Of a stretch of DNA of 64,000 nt, positions 1 through 8,706 are shown in pieces. The DNA comes from Yanghanlia caeni (GTDB lineage Bacteria > Pseudomonadota > Gammaproteobacteria > Burkholderiales > Burkholderiaceae_B). The stretch spans positions 1 to 64,000 of the forward strand of contig JAUZQE010000009.1 of assembly GCA_030733815.1 (NCBI GenBank), in the 5' to 3' direction. Every line of letters starts with the position of its first letter. The first letter of the stretch is position 1. Made by a program: the position numbers and the translations under genes. The notes beneath the pieces are model-generated. The model was not told where the DNA came from, made no database searches, and saw nothing but the letters and a program-made list of their open reading frames with translations.

Positions 1-315
1 CTTGGCTCAGTGCGGTTGGAACGGTGTGATCAACCGTGTCTAGTGAATGCCCATCCCCCGATTACGGGGTAGAGCCTGCTCTTGCTCCTGAACATGAGTC
101 AGGAACCAGATGCTGGTCACGTCGACCTCGCCCCTCCATCAACAATCCGGAATCAGCCGCGCCCGCAAAAATGGACTTGTTTGTGGACTTAAAAGTCCCG
201 GCTGTAGGCGGATCGCAGTGGACCATGGCAGAACGTCAAAGAGAGGAAAAGTCCTTGTGTGGCAACGACTTGCAGACTCTCTTGGACTTCTGCGGAAGTC
301 CGCAGATTGATACAG
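1..315. other. No recognisable gene; flank of tRNA-Gly 3' end
   Basis: I see no convincing gene here. Open frames on both strands have no recognisable domain and mostly continue through the tRNA. A short hairpin (CCCCG, 4-nt loop, CGGGG) lies near 56-70. The stretch directly abuts the 3' end of a tRNA gene, a usual attachment position for integrative elements, but no integrase or direct repeat of the tRNA end is visible inside the window. Confidence 0.5.
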
Positions 316-389
316 TGGAGCGGGTGATGGGAATCGAACCCACGCTTGAGGCTTGGGAAGCCGCCGTTCTACCATTGAACTACACCCGC
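316..389 (-). tRNA. tRNA-Gly (CCC)
   Basis: Read on the minus strand, the 74-nt sequence folds as a cloverleaf. The acceptor GCGGGTG pairs with CACCCGC, the D arm is GTTC/GAAC, the anticodon loop is TTCCCAA (anticodon CCC), and the T arm is GTGGG-TTCGATT-CCCAT. The 3' CCA is encoded. The anticodon stem has one C-T mismatch at its second pair. The sequence resembles E. coli glyU, which reads GGG codons. It is transcribed divergently from trmB. Confidence 0.95.
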
Positions 390-402
390 GAACGGGGAAG
401 AA

Positions 403-431
403 ATTATAGCGGCTGCGGCGAATCGGTACAA
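403..431 (-). promoter_or_regulatory. sigma70 promoter of tRNA-Gly
   Basis: On the minus strand there is a -35 element TTGTAC (431-426), a 17-bp spacer and a perfect -10 element TATAAT (408-403). The expected start is about 7 nt upstream of the mature tRNA 5' end. The element lies within 40 bp of the divergent trmB start codon. Confidence 0.8.
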
Positions 432-439
432 TTACGCGC

Positions 440-1276
440 ATGATGCATGACCCAAATTCGCCCAACACGAGCGGCCAATCGCCCGAGCCGCTGAACGACA
501 CGGCAACCGCCGGCATCGGAACCCCTGGCACCGCTGGCGGCCAGTGCCCCGGCGGCCCCTCCGCGTCTGGGGCCGCCGACGCCGCGCGTACCGCCATCGA
601 GCAATCGGGCCGCGGGCATATCCGCAGCTTCGTGCATCGCCGCTCGCACATCACGCCCAGCCAGCGCGAGGCGCTCGAGCGGCTGATGCCGCTGTGGGCC
701 ATTCCGTACCAGCCGGCCCTGCTCGACTTCGCGCAGGCCTTCGGGCGCAAGGCACCCACCATACTCGAGATCGGCTTCGGCATGGGTGAGACCACCGAGA
801 AAATTGCCCTGGCTCGCCCCGACGACAACTTTCTGGGAGTCGAGGTGTTCAACGCTGGCGTGGGTGCCATGCTCAAGCGCATCGATGAGTCGGGCCTGAC
901 CAACGTTCGCGTGATTCAGCACGACGCCGTCGAAGTGCTGAATCACATGATTGCGCCGGAATCGCTGGATGGCGTCCACATCTACTTCCCCGACCCGTGG
1001 CCCAAAAAGCGGCATCACAAGCGGCGCCTGATCCAGCCCCCGCTGGTCAGGCTGCTGGCCAGCCGCATGAAGCCGGGCGCCTACATCCACCTGGCGACCG
1101 ACTGGGAAAACTACGCCGAGCAGATGCTGGAGGTGCTCTCCAGCGAGGCGCTGCTCGAGAACACGGTCGACGGCTACGCACCGCGCCCCGAGTTCCGGCC
1201 GCTCACGAAATTCGAAGCGCGTGGCCTGCGACTGGGCCACGGCGTATGGGATCTCATCTTCAAGCGCAGGGCCTGA
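440..1276 (+). CDS. trmB: tRNA (guanine-N7-)-methyltransferase TrmB
   Basis: Predicted SAM-dependent enzyme that methylates G46 in the variable loop of tRNAs in the cytoplasm. The SAM-binding motif I ([10 protein letters not shown]) is near residues 108-117, and the family signature [11 protein letters not shown] is near 180-190. The product is 278 residues against about 240 in E. coli. The excess is an N-terminal Pro/Gly/Ala-rich tail of roughly 55 residues that looks disordered, so the true start could be further in. It sits back to back with a tRNA gene, and its stop codon is followed immediately by the next ATG, suggesting co-transcription with the peptidase gene. Confidence 0.96.
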   Translation: MMHDPNSPNTSGQSPEPLNDTATAGIGTPGTAGGQCPGGPSASGAADAARTAIEQSGRGHIRSFVHRRSHITPSQREALERLMPLWAIPYQPALLDFAQAFGRKAPTILEIGFGMGETTEKIALARPDDNFLGVEVFNAGVGAMLKRIDESGLTNVRVIQHDAVEVLNHMIAPESLDGVHIYFPDPWPKKRHHKRRLIQPPLVRLLASRMKPGAYIHLATDWENYAEQMLEVLSSEALLENTVDGYAPRPEFRPLTKFEARGLRLGHGVWDLIFKRRA

Positions 1277-2212
<936 letters not shown>

Positions 2213-2292
2213 ACGACGGCACCGCCGCAACGCCCTTGGCCCGCATCACGGGTCAGGCCACGTGGCGTGCCCCTTTGAATACGGATCAAACG

Positions 2293-2493
2293 ATGAACAT
2301 TATTCTGAACGGTGAAGAACGGCGCGTTGACGCCGGCCAGACGGTTCTGCAGCTGATTGAGCAGCTGGGCTATCAGGGCAAACGCATTGCCGTGGAACGC
2401 AACGGCGAGATTGTGCCGCGCAGCGCCCACGCCAGCACACCACTGGCCGAGGGCGACCGCCTGGAAATAGTCATCGCGGTGGGGGGTGGATGA
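2293..2493 (+). CDS. thiS: Sulfur carrier protein ThiS
   Basis: A 66-residue ubiquitin-fold protein that carries sulfur as a C-terminal thiocarboxylate for assembly of the thiazole ring of thiamine. It begins [19 protein letters not shown] and ends in the diagnostic Gly-Gly (the last four residues are GGGG's final stretch VGGG). The frame is open upstream to about 2209, but the ATG at 2293 gives the family length and N-terminus. thiS normally precedes thiG and thiE; here the next gene is the convergent ffh, 22 bp away, so it stands apart from its partners. Confidence 0.9.
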   Translation: MNIILNGEERRVDAGQTVLQLIEQLGYQGKRIAVERNGEIVPRSAHASTPLAEGDRLEIVIAVGGG

Positions 2494-2515
2494 GCGCCAT
2501 GCTGGGCGCACCGGA

Positions 2516-3928
2516 TCAGAACCCCCTGAAGCCGCCCTTGCCCAGCCCCTTCAGCCCGCCCATGGCGCGCATCATCTTCGCCATGCCGCCTTTTTTCATC
2601 TGCTTCATCATGCCGGCCATTTGCTGATACTGGTTCAGCAGCCGGTTCACTTCCTGAACCGGCACGCCGGCACCGGCGGCAATGCGACGCTTGCGTGAGG
2701 CTTTCAGCAGCTCGGGTTTGGCCCGTTCCTGCGGGGTCATGGAATTGAGGATGCCCTCGGTTCGACGCAGCTGCTTTTCCGCCTGCCCGCTCTGCAGCTG
2801 ACCTGCCGCCGCGGCGAACTGTGCGGGCAGCTTTTGCAGCAGTGAACCCATGTCGCCCATTTTCTTGACCTGCTGCAGCTGATCGCGAAAGTCGTTCAGG
2901 TCGAACTTGTCGCCCGACTTGATCTTCTTGGCGAACTTTTCGGCCTCGGCAATATCGATATTGCGCTGTGCCTGCTCGACGAGCGACACGATGTCGCCCA
3001 TGCCCAGCACCCGCTGGGCCATGCGCTCGGGATGGAAGGGCTCGAGGCCGTCCATCTTTTCGGAGACACCCACGAACTTGAGGGGCTTGCCCGTGACATG
3101 GCGCACCGACAGGGCCGCACCGCCGCGGGCGTCGCCGTCGAGCTTGGTCATGACCACGCCGGTGAGCGGCAGCGCGTCGGCAAAGGCTTTGGCTACGTTC
3201 ACCGCGTCCTGCCCCTGCATGGCATCGACGACGAACAGCGTTTCGACGGGATTGAGCAGATCGTACAGACTGCGGATCTCGCGCATCATGGCTTCGTCGA
3301 TGCCGAGGCGGCCGGCCGTATCGACGATGAGCACGTCGTAGAAGTGACGGCGTGCGTGGTCGAGCGCGCCGCGGGCAATGTCTTCAGGTGTCTGCGAGGG
3401 ATCAGAGGGCAGGAAATCGACCTTGACCTGCGCAGCGACGGCCTTGAGCTGGTCGATGGCCGCCGGACGGTAGACGTCGGCACTGACCACCAGCACCTTC
3501 TTCTTGCCGGTTTTGCGACCGCCCTGCGTGTGATGACCGTCGGACAGCCATTTGGCCAGCTTGCCGGTGGTCGTGGTCTTGCCCGCGCCCTGCAGGCCGG
3601 CCATGAGAATGACGGCGGGCGGTTGAGCGGCCAGCGACAGCTCGCTGGCTTCGGCCCCCAGGTCGCCACCCATGAGCGCCGTAAGTTCCTTGTGCACGAC
3701 GCCCACCAGCGCCTGGCCGGGGTTCAGGCTGCCCACGACCTCCTGCCCCAGCGCGCGTTCCTTGACGCGTGCAATGAAATCGCGCACGACCGGCAGGGCG
3801 ACGTCGGCCTCGAGCAGTGCCATGCGCACTTCGCGCAGCATCTGCTGGGTATTGGACTCCGTCAGGCGGGCTTCGCCGCGCATCGTCTTCACGACGCGCG
3901 ACAGGCGTTGCGTGAGGTTATCGAGCAT
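2516..3928 (-). CDS. ffh: Signal recognition particle GTPase Ffh (SRP54)
   Basis: Targets ribosome-nascent chain complexes carrying membrane-protein signals to FtsY at the inner membrane, together with 4.5S RNA. The 470-residue product has an N-terminal helical N domain (1-95). The GTPase G domain has P-loop GLQGAGKT at about 111-118, DTAGR near 200 and TKLDGDARGG near 262. The C-terminal methionine-rich M domain begins near 310. A Gly/Lys/Met-rich tail follows, as in other Burkholderiales. It converges with thiS and diverges from the cytochrome-assembly-like gene at 4002. Confidence 0.97.
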   Translation of the reverse strand: MLDNLTQRLSRVVKTMRGEARLTESNTQQMLREVRMALLEADVALPVVRDFIARVKERALGQEVVGSLNPGQALVGVVHKELTALMGGDLGAEASELSLAAQPPAVILMAGLQGAGKTTTTGKLAKWLSDGHHTQGGRKTGKKKVLVVSADVYRPAAIDQLKAVAAQVKVDFLPSDPSQTPEDIARGALDHARRHFYDVLIVDTAGRLGIDEAMMREIRSLYDLLNPVETLFVVDAMQGQDAVNVAKAFADALPLTGVVMTKLDGDARGGAALSVRHVTGKPLKFVGVSEKMDGLEPFHPERMAQRVLGMGDIVSLVEQAQRNIDIAEAEKFAKKIKSGDKFDLNDFRDQLQQVKKMGDMGSLLQKLPAQFAAAAGQLQSGQAEKQLRRTEGILNSMTPQERAKPELLKASRKRRIAAGAGVPVQEVNRLLNQYQQMAGMMKQMKKGGMAKMMRAMGGLKGLGKGGFRGF

Positions 3929-4001
3929 GGTTGGTTTCGCTTAAACTAAGTGCTGGTCGCCCAGCCTAAAATCTTCCGTTTGAACCGAGGCCCAAAGGTC
4001 T

Positions 4002-4847
4002 ATGTCTGCAGGCATTGTATTTCAGTTGGTGGCCGCACTGGCCTACGCCCTTCTGGGTGCAGCCAGTTGGCGGCAGCTCGCCCGCGGGCACGACAGCCTG
4101 CGGGTCGGCCCCGCCACGCACGGGTTTCTGGCCGCCGCCCTGGCCGCACAGGCCATCGGGCTGCATCAGTCCATGCTCGGCCACGTCGGCGGGCTGCACG
4201 TGGGCTGGGCGCTTGCGCTGTCAGCCGCCATCTGGCTGGGCATGCTGGTGTTCTGGGTCGAGAACTTCGTCATGCGGCTCGACGGCCTGCTGCTGATGCT
4301 GCTGCCGGCTGCCGCACTGGCTGCATTGCTGGGCGGCATCTTTCCCGGGGGCCGGCTCGTGCCGCACGGCGAAAGCCAATGGCTGCGCACTCACCTCATC
4401 ATCGCGCTGTGCGCCTACGGCCTCATCGCCGTAGCCACGCTGCACGCGCTGTTCATGGCCTCGCTCGACCGCCAGCTGCATCAGCCGGCCGAACGCACCC
4501 GCAAGCAATCGCTCATCGGGCAGGCGCTCGATTCGCTGCCCCCCCTGCTGGTGCAGGAACAGCTGCTGTTCCGACTGGTGTGGATCGGCTTCGGCGTACT
4601 CACGCTCACCGTCATCACGGGCGCAATCGTATCGCTGCAGACGCTTGGTGTACTGTTCCCGCTCGATCACAAAACCATCTTCACCCTGCTCGCCTGGTTT
4701 ACCTTCGGCGGGCTGCTGCTGGGCCGCCATATTCGTGGCTGGCGCGGGCGCACCGCCCTGCGCTGGACCCTGGTAGGCTTCGCCTTCGTGCTGCTTTCAT
4801 ACAGTGGCAGCCGCTTCGTGCTCGACGTACTGCTTCAAAGGGGTTGA
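4002..4847 (+). CDS. CcsA/YpjD-type cytochrome c assembly membrane protein
   Basis: A 281-residue polytopic inner-membrane protein with about eight hydrophobic segments, resembling the cytochrome c assembly (CcmC/CcsA, YpjD) family that handles haem. Burkholderiales commonly carry this gene divergent from ffh, which is the layout here. The first ATG of the hydrophobic frame at 4002 is used; it begins MSAGIVFQLVAALAYALLG. The stop is 3 bp before the GTG of the next gene, so an operon is likely. Participation in cytochrome maturation is a family inference; the homologue role in proteobacteria is not firmly established. Confidence 0.8.
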   Translation: MSAGIVFQLVAALAYALLGAASWRQLARGHDSLRVGPATHGFLAAALAAQAIGLHQSMLGHVGGLHVGWALALSAAIWLGMLVFWVENFVMRLDGLLLMLLPAAALAALLGGIFPGGRLVPHGESQWLRTHLIIALCAYGLIAVATLHALFMASLDRQLHQPAERTRKQSLIGQALDSLPPLLVQEQLLFRLVWIGFGVLTLTVITGAIVSLQTLGVLFPLDHKTIFTLLAWFTFGGLLLGRHIRGWRGRTALRWTLVGFAFVLLSYSGSRFVLDVLLQRG

Positions 4848-4850
4848 ATA

Positions 4851-5114
4851 GTGGGGAAGATCCTGTTCTGGTTCGTAGTGATTCTGGCCGTGCTGATCAC
4901 CGCCCGCCTGCTGGCGCGCAGTGGCAGCGGCAGCCAGCAGGCGGGCCGCAGCGGCAAGGGCCGGCCGCCTGCTCCGGCCGACATGAGCGACGCCGAATCG
5001 ATGGTGCGTTGCGCGCATTGCGGCATCCACATGCCCCGATCTGAAGCCTACCTCAGCGACGGCCGCACATGGTGCGGCCAGGAACATGCCCGGCTCGGCG
5101 TGCGTACCGACTGA
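4851..5114 (+). CDS. PP0621-like membrane-anchored zinc-ribbon-like protein
   Basis: Small 87-residue protein that starts with GTG. It has one N-terminal transmembrane helix (residues 3-20), a Ser/Gly/Lys linker, and a C-terminal cluster CAHCGIHMP followed by WCGQEHA. The Cys/His spacing suggests metal binding. It resembles the short PP0621 family found between a CcsA-like gene and ampD in betaproteobacteria. Function is unknown. The gene begins 3 bp after its upstream neighbour, and the ampD start codon lies 2 bp after its stop. Confidence 0.75.
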   Translation: MGKILFWFVVILAVLITARLLARSGSGSQQAGRSGKGRPPAPADMSDAESMVRCAHCGIHMPRSEAYLSDGRTWCGQEHARLGVRTD

Positions 5115-5116
5115 TC

Positions 5117-5749
5117 ATGCCTCAGAACGAGCGGCCCGCTTTACGCCTCGATCGTCACGGATGGCTGCATCCGGCCCCGTTCGTCAGCCTGTACCCTTCA
5201 CCCAATTTCAATGAACGCCCGCCCGGCTGCGACGCCTCGCTGCTGGTGCTGCATAACATCAGCCTGCCGCCCGGCCGGTTCGGTGGCCCCGAAGTCATCG
5301 ATTTTTTTCTGAACCGGCTCGACCACGACGCACACCCGTGGTTCGAACACATACGCGGCATGCGCGTGTCCGCACATTTCTTCATTCGGCGCGATGGTGC
5401 CATCGTGCAGTTCGTGTCCACCCACCAGCGGGCATGGCACGCCGGTGTGTCGGTGTTCGAGGAACGCGAGCGCTGCAACGACTTCTCGATCGGCATCGAA
5501 CTGGAAGGCACCGACACGCTGCCCTATGCCGACGCCCAGTACGGAGCGTTGCAACGCCTGCTGCCCGCCCTGCGCGCCCGCCACACCCTGCGGGCCGTCC
5601 GCGGTCACGAGCACATTGCCCCGGGGCGCAAGACCGACCCGGGCCCGTCGTTCGACTGGAAGCGCTTCGGCCGCGAGAACGGCATCCAGCGCCGCTACCT
5701 GCCTCCGGCAGCGGTATCGCCACCCAAGGGTCGCCGCAACCCGCGGTAA
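5117..5749 (+). CDS. ampD: 1,6-anhydro-N-acetylmuramyl-L-alanine amidase AmpD
   Basis: Cytoplasmic zinc amidase that removes the stem peptide from anhydro-muropeptides during peptidoglycan recycling; loss of AmpD derepresses AmpC-type beta-lactamases in species that have ampR. The amidase_2 fold shows zinc ligands His46 (VLHNISLP), the later GHEHIAPG His, and Asp in KTDPGPSFDW. The ATG at 5117 gives 210 residues. The in-frame ATG at 5069 would overlap the upstream gene and add a non-conserved leader. No signal peptide is seen, in keeping with cytoplasmic AmpD. Confidence 0.95.
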   Translation: MPQNERPALRLDRHGWLHPAPFVSLYPSPNFNERPPGCDASLLVLHNISLPPGRFGGPEVIDFFLNRLDHDAHPWFEHIRGMRVSAHFFIRRDGAIVQFVSTHQRAWHAGVSVFEERERCNDFSIGIELEGTDTLPYADAQYGALQRLLPALRARHTLRAVRGHEHIAPGRKTDPGPSFDWKRFGRENGIQRRYLPPAAVSPPKGRRNPR

Positions 5750-5897
5750 GAATGCGCTGCGTGCCCGGTGGCCCGGTGCCAGGCTGCCAGTGCTTGCCGT
5801 GAATCGCCCCCCCGCGGGCGGTAATAAGCATATTGCTGCGGCGGTGATTTGCTCATGCGATTCTTTTCGTTCCAACGATGAGCCTGCGTGCATAGAC

Positions 5898-5928
5898 TTT
5901 CGGAACGTACATTCGCACGTTCACCGAA
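5898..5928. promoter_or_regulatory. Imperfect inverted repeat, candidate operator
   Basis: The arms TTTCGGAACGT and ACGTTCACCGAAA face each other across an 8-bp spacer. The inner GAACGT/ACGTTC (5903-5908, 5917-5922) is exact, and the right arm carries two extra bases. The repeat lies 19 bp upstream of the first gene of the rubredoxin/ABC operon, where a repressor operator would sit. No adjacent regulator gene is present. Confidence 0.4.
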
Positions 5929-5946
5929 ATCCCATAGGTCTTGCAC

Positions 5947-6513
5947 ATGAGTCGTCTTCCCATTCACACCGTTCAATCCGCCCCCGAAGCCGCCCGCGAA
6001 CGCGTGCAGGCCGCGCTCGATGCCAACGGCTTTCTGCCCAATCTGATCGGCGTTCTGGCCAATGCGCCCGTGGCACTCGAAACTTACCAGGTGGTCGGCG
6101 CAATCAATGCGCGCAGCAGCCTGAGCCCCGTCGAACGGGAAGTGGTGCAGATCACGGCAGCAACGCTGAATGATTGCGGCTTCTGTGTTGCCGGCCACAC
6201 CAAGCTGTCGATTGCCAAGCTGCGCATGCCGCAAGAGCTGGTCGAGGCACTGCGCCGGGTCGAGGCGCTCGATGACCCGAAGCTCAACGCGCTTGCGCGC
6301 TTCACCGAAGCCGTTATCCGCAACAAGGGGCAGGTGTCCGACCAGGAACTGGCCGAATTCCGCCAGGCCGGTTACGACGGCCAGCAGGCGCTCGAAGTGG
6401 TGTTGGGCGTGAGCCTCGCCACGCTGTGCAACTACGCCAACAGCCTCGCTCAGACCCCCATCAACCCCGAACTGCAGCCCTACGCCAACGCCGATCTGAC
6501 GGTGTTCGCCTGA
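5947..6513 (+). CDS. Carboxymuconolactone decarboxylase-like (AhpD-fold) protein
   Basis: Predicted 188-residue cytoplasmic protein of the CMD/AhpD fold. The redox motif CGFCVAGH (C-x2-C-x3-H) near residue 77 matches the peroxidatic/resolving cysteine arrangement of AhpD-type alkylhydroperoxidases rather than true carboxymuconolactone decarboxylases. The ATG at 5947 is preferred over the TTG at 5941. It heads a run of six same-strand genes with tiny gaps (17 bp to the next). That neighbourhood suggests it removes a peroxide or handles thiol chemistry linked to the flavoprotein that follows. The substrate is unknown. Confidence 0.85.
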   Translation: MSRLPIHTVQSAPEAARERVQAALDANGFLPNLIGVLANAPVALETYQVVGAINARSSLSPVEREVVQITAATLNDCGFCVAGHTKLSIAKLRMPQELVEALRRVEALDDPKLNALARFTEAVIRNKGQVSDQELAEFRQAGYDGQQALEVVLGVSLATLCNYANSLAQTPINPELQPYANADLTVFA

Positions 6514-6530
6514 ACGGCCCCAGGCACGCC

Positions 6531-7667
6531 ATGACCCGATACACCGCCGCAACGGACGCGCCGGCATCTCTGATCGAGCGCGTCAGATCGATTGTCGATA
6601 CCCAACTTGCCCCGCTGACCGGCGCCATCGACCAGGAAGGCTTCTACCCGCGTGACGTACTGCACCGCCTGGGCGAGGCAGGTGCCTTCGCCGCGGCCGT
6701 GCCGCACACGCATGGTGGCCTTGAACTGGGGCTGGCCACCCAGATCGGCGTGATCAGCGAGATCGGCCGGGAATGCGGTTCGACCGCTTTTCTGGCCTGG
6801 TGCCAGAGCACCTGCGCACACTACCTGCGTCACGCCATGAACGCGCCCGTGCGCGAGCAATATTTGGGTGCCGTAGCCCGCGGCGAACTGCTCGCGGGCA
6901 CCGGCATGTCGAACACCGTGAAGCATCTGGCGGGCATCGAAAACATCCACCTCAAGGCGCGTCGCGACGCGCAGGGCTACGTGGTGTCGGGCGCCCTGCC
7001 ATGGGTGTCGAACATCGGCCCCGATCACCTCGCCGTCGTTGCGGCGTCGGTCGAAGATGAAGGCTATGTGATGTTTGCCGTACCGTGCGATGCGCCCGGC
7101 GTCACCCTGCGCCCCTGCCCCGAGTTTTCGGGCATGGAAGGCACACAGACGCTCAACATCCGCATGAAGGATGTACGGATTGCACCGGACCAGGTGCTGG
7201 CGCACCCTGAACAATTCGCCGATTACATCGCCACGATCAAGCCCGGATTCGTGCTTGCACAGCTGGGCATGGGCTTCGGCATTATCGACGGATCGCTGCG
7301 CACCATACGAGAAAGCAACGTCGCCACCAGCCACGTCAACCGCTTCCTTGACGATCAGGCCGACGATCTGGCCCGCGAAGCGGCGGCGCTACGCGCCAAT
7401 GCCGAGCGCCAGGCCGGGCTGGCCGAGCGCGGCGCGGCCACCCAGATCGACGTGCTGCGCCTGCGACTGGCCGCGTCGGAGCTGACCCTGCGCGCCGCCC
7501 AGTCGGCGATTCTGCATGCCGGCGCCAAGGGCTACCTGATGCGCCACCCGGCACAGCGCCGGCTGCGCGAAGCCGTGTTCGTCGCCATCGTCACTCCGGC
7601 ACTCAAGCACCTGCGCAAGGAAATCCACGCGCTGGAACAGGCCGATGCACGCGCGGAGGCCGCATGA
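6531..7667 (+). CDS. Acyl-CoA dehydrogenase-family flavoprotein, possibly oxygenase branch
   Basis: A 378-residue protein with the three-part acyl-CoA dehydrogenase layout: N-terminal helices, a central beta domain (GTGMSNTVKHLAG, WVSNIGPDHLAVVA) and a C-terminal helical domain. In ordinary dehydrogenases the C-terminal region near YEGT supplies the catalytic base; the corresponding stretch here (GAKGYLMRHPAQRRL) shows no such Glu. Together with the adjacent rubredoxin and ABC importer this favours the branch that includes flavin-dependent oxygenases (DszC/SfnB-like) over beta-oxidation. It starts at ATG 6531, and its TGA overlaps the rubredoxin ATG. The reaction is not known. Confidence 0.8.
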   Translation: MTRYTAATDAPASLIERVRSIVDTQLAPLTGAIDQEGFYPRDVLHRLGEAGAFAAAVPHTHGGLELGLATQIGVISEIGRECGSTAFLAWCQSTCAHYLRHAMNAPVREQYLGAVARGELLAGTGMSNTVKHLAGIENIHLKARRDAQGYVVSGALPWVSNIGPDHLAVVAASVEDEGYVMFAVPCDAPGVTLRPCPEFSGMEGTQTLNIRMKDVRIAPDQVLAHPEQFADYIATIKPGFVLAQLGMGFGIIDGSLRTIRESNVATSHVNRFLDDQADDLAREAAALRANAERQAGLAERGAATQIDVLRLRLAASELTLRAAQSAILHAGAKGYLMRHPAQRRLREAVFVAIVTPALKHLRKEIHALEQADARAEAA

Positions 7668-7831
7668 GCCGGCAATGGATGTGCGGCCCCTGCGGCATGA
7701 TCTATGACGAGTCGGCGGGCATGCCCGAGCACGGCATTGCGCCGGGTACCCGTTTCGAAGACCTGCCCGACGACTGGGAATGCCCGGACTGCGGCGTGGG
7801 CAAGGCCGACTTTTATCTGCTGCCGGAATGA
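7664..7831 (+). CDS. Rubredoxin (55 residues)
   Basis: Translation from ATG 7664, which overlaps the upstream stop (ATGA), gives a 55-residue protein with both iron-binding knuckles: CGPCGMIYD near residues 7-15 and CPDCGVGKADF near the C-terminus. The linking segment PGTRFEDLPDDWECP is typical of rubredoxins. It should be a one-electron carrier with a single Fe(SCys)4 centre in the cytoplasm. Coupled translation with the flavoprotein strongly suggests it delivers electrons to, or accepts them from, that enzyme. It ends 10 bp before the ABC ATPase gene. Confidence 0.95.
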   Translation: MSRQWMCGPCGMIYDESAGMPEHGIAPGTRFEDLPDDWECPDCGVGKADFYLLPE

Positions 7832-7841
7832 GGCACGCCCC

Positions 7842-8678
7842 ATGACGCATCCCGCCATTCTGGAAGCGGATGAGATTCGCCTGGGCTACCGGCGCCCCGA
7901 CGGCACGCTTCACACGGTCTTGCAGCAGTTCTCGTTACGGCTGGCACCCGGTGAAGTCATCGCCGTTCTGGGCCCCAGCGGCGTGGGCAAATCGTCGCTG
8001 CTGCGCGTGCTGGCCGGACTGCAGGACGCCCTGCACGGACGGGTTCGCCTCAGAGGCGAACCCCTGCACGGCCCCCACCCGCGTTCCAGCTTCGTGTTTC
8101 AGGATCCGAGCCTGCTGCCCTGGCTGACCCTGGAAGAGAACGTCGGCTTCGGGCTTGATTTCAAGCACCAGCCCGACATCAGCCGGGCCGAGAAGCAGGC
8201 GCGCGTGATGGCTGCGATTGCCGAGGTGGGCCTGCAGGACGCCCTGGGCCGGTATCCGTCCGAACTTTCCGGCGGCATGGCCCAGCGCGCCGCACTGGCC
8301 CGCAGCCTTGCACGGCAGCCCGAGATCCTGCTGCTCGACGAGCCGTTCAGCGCGCTGGACGAGATCACCCGCGGCGACATGCAGGCATTGCTGCAGACGA
8401 TCATCGCACGCCATGGCACGGCGGCCGTGCTGGTCACACACGACATCGACGAAGCCATGATTCTGGCCGACCGCATCGTGCTGATCGGTGATTCTCCGGG
8501 GCGCCAGATTGGCGAATGGACACTCGAAAGCCTGCGTCCGCGCGACCCGCTGGGCCCCGAACTGAGCGCGCTGCGCATCGAGATCATGAAGCTGCTGCGC
8601 GCTCACCGTCGGGCGAGCGCACCCGGCGCGTCGGATGCGGCACCCGCCGAACGGCTGCCCGCGGACGCGGCGGCCTGA
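7842..8678 (+). CDS. ABC transporter ATP-binding protein (nitrate/sulfonate/taurine type)
   Basis: A 278-residue ATPase subunit of an importer related to SsuB/TauB/NrtD. Walker A GPSGVGKSS lies near residues 44-52, the signature is LSGGMAQRAA, Walker B is LLLDEPFSALDE, and the H-loop is VTHDIDEA. It starts at ATG 7842, just after the rubredoxin gene; the upstream open frame is out-of-frame rubredoxin sequence. With the receptor and permease that follow it makes a complete ABC importer. Family membership is clear; the transported compound is not deducible. Confidence 0.93.
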   Translation: MTHPAILEADEIRLGYRRPDGTLHTVLQQFSLRLAPGEVIAVLGPSGVGKSSLLRVLAGLQDALHGRVRLRGEPLHGPHPRSSFVFQDPSLLPWLTLEENVGFGLDFKHQPDISRAEKQARVMAAIAEVGLQDALGRYPSELSGGMAQRAALARSLARQPEILLLDEPFSALDEITRGDMQALLQTIIARHGTAAVLVTHDIDEAMILADRIVLIGDSPGRQIGEWTLESLRPRDPLGPELSALRIEIMKLLRAHRRASAPGASDAAPAERLPADAAA

Positions 8679-8706
8679 ACCCTACCCCCTCTCCGAGGAG
8701 CCTTGC

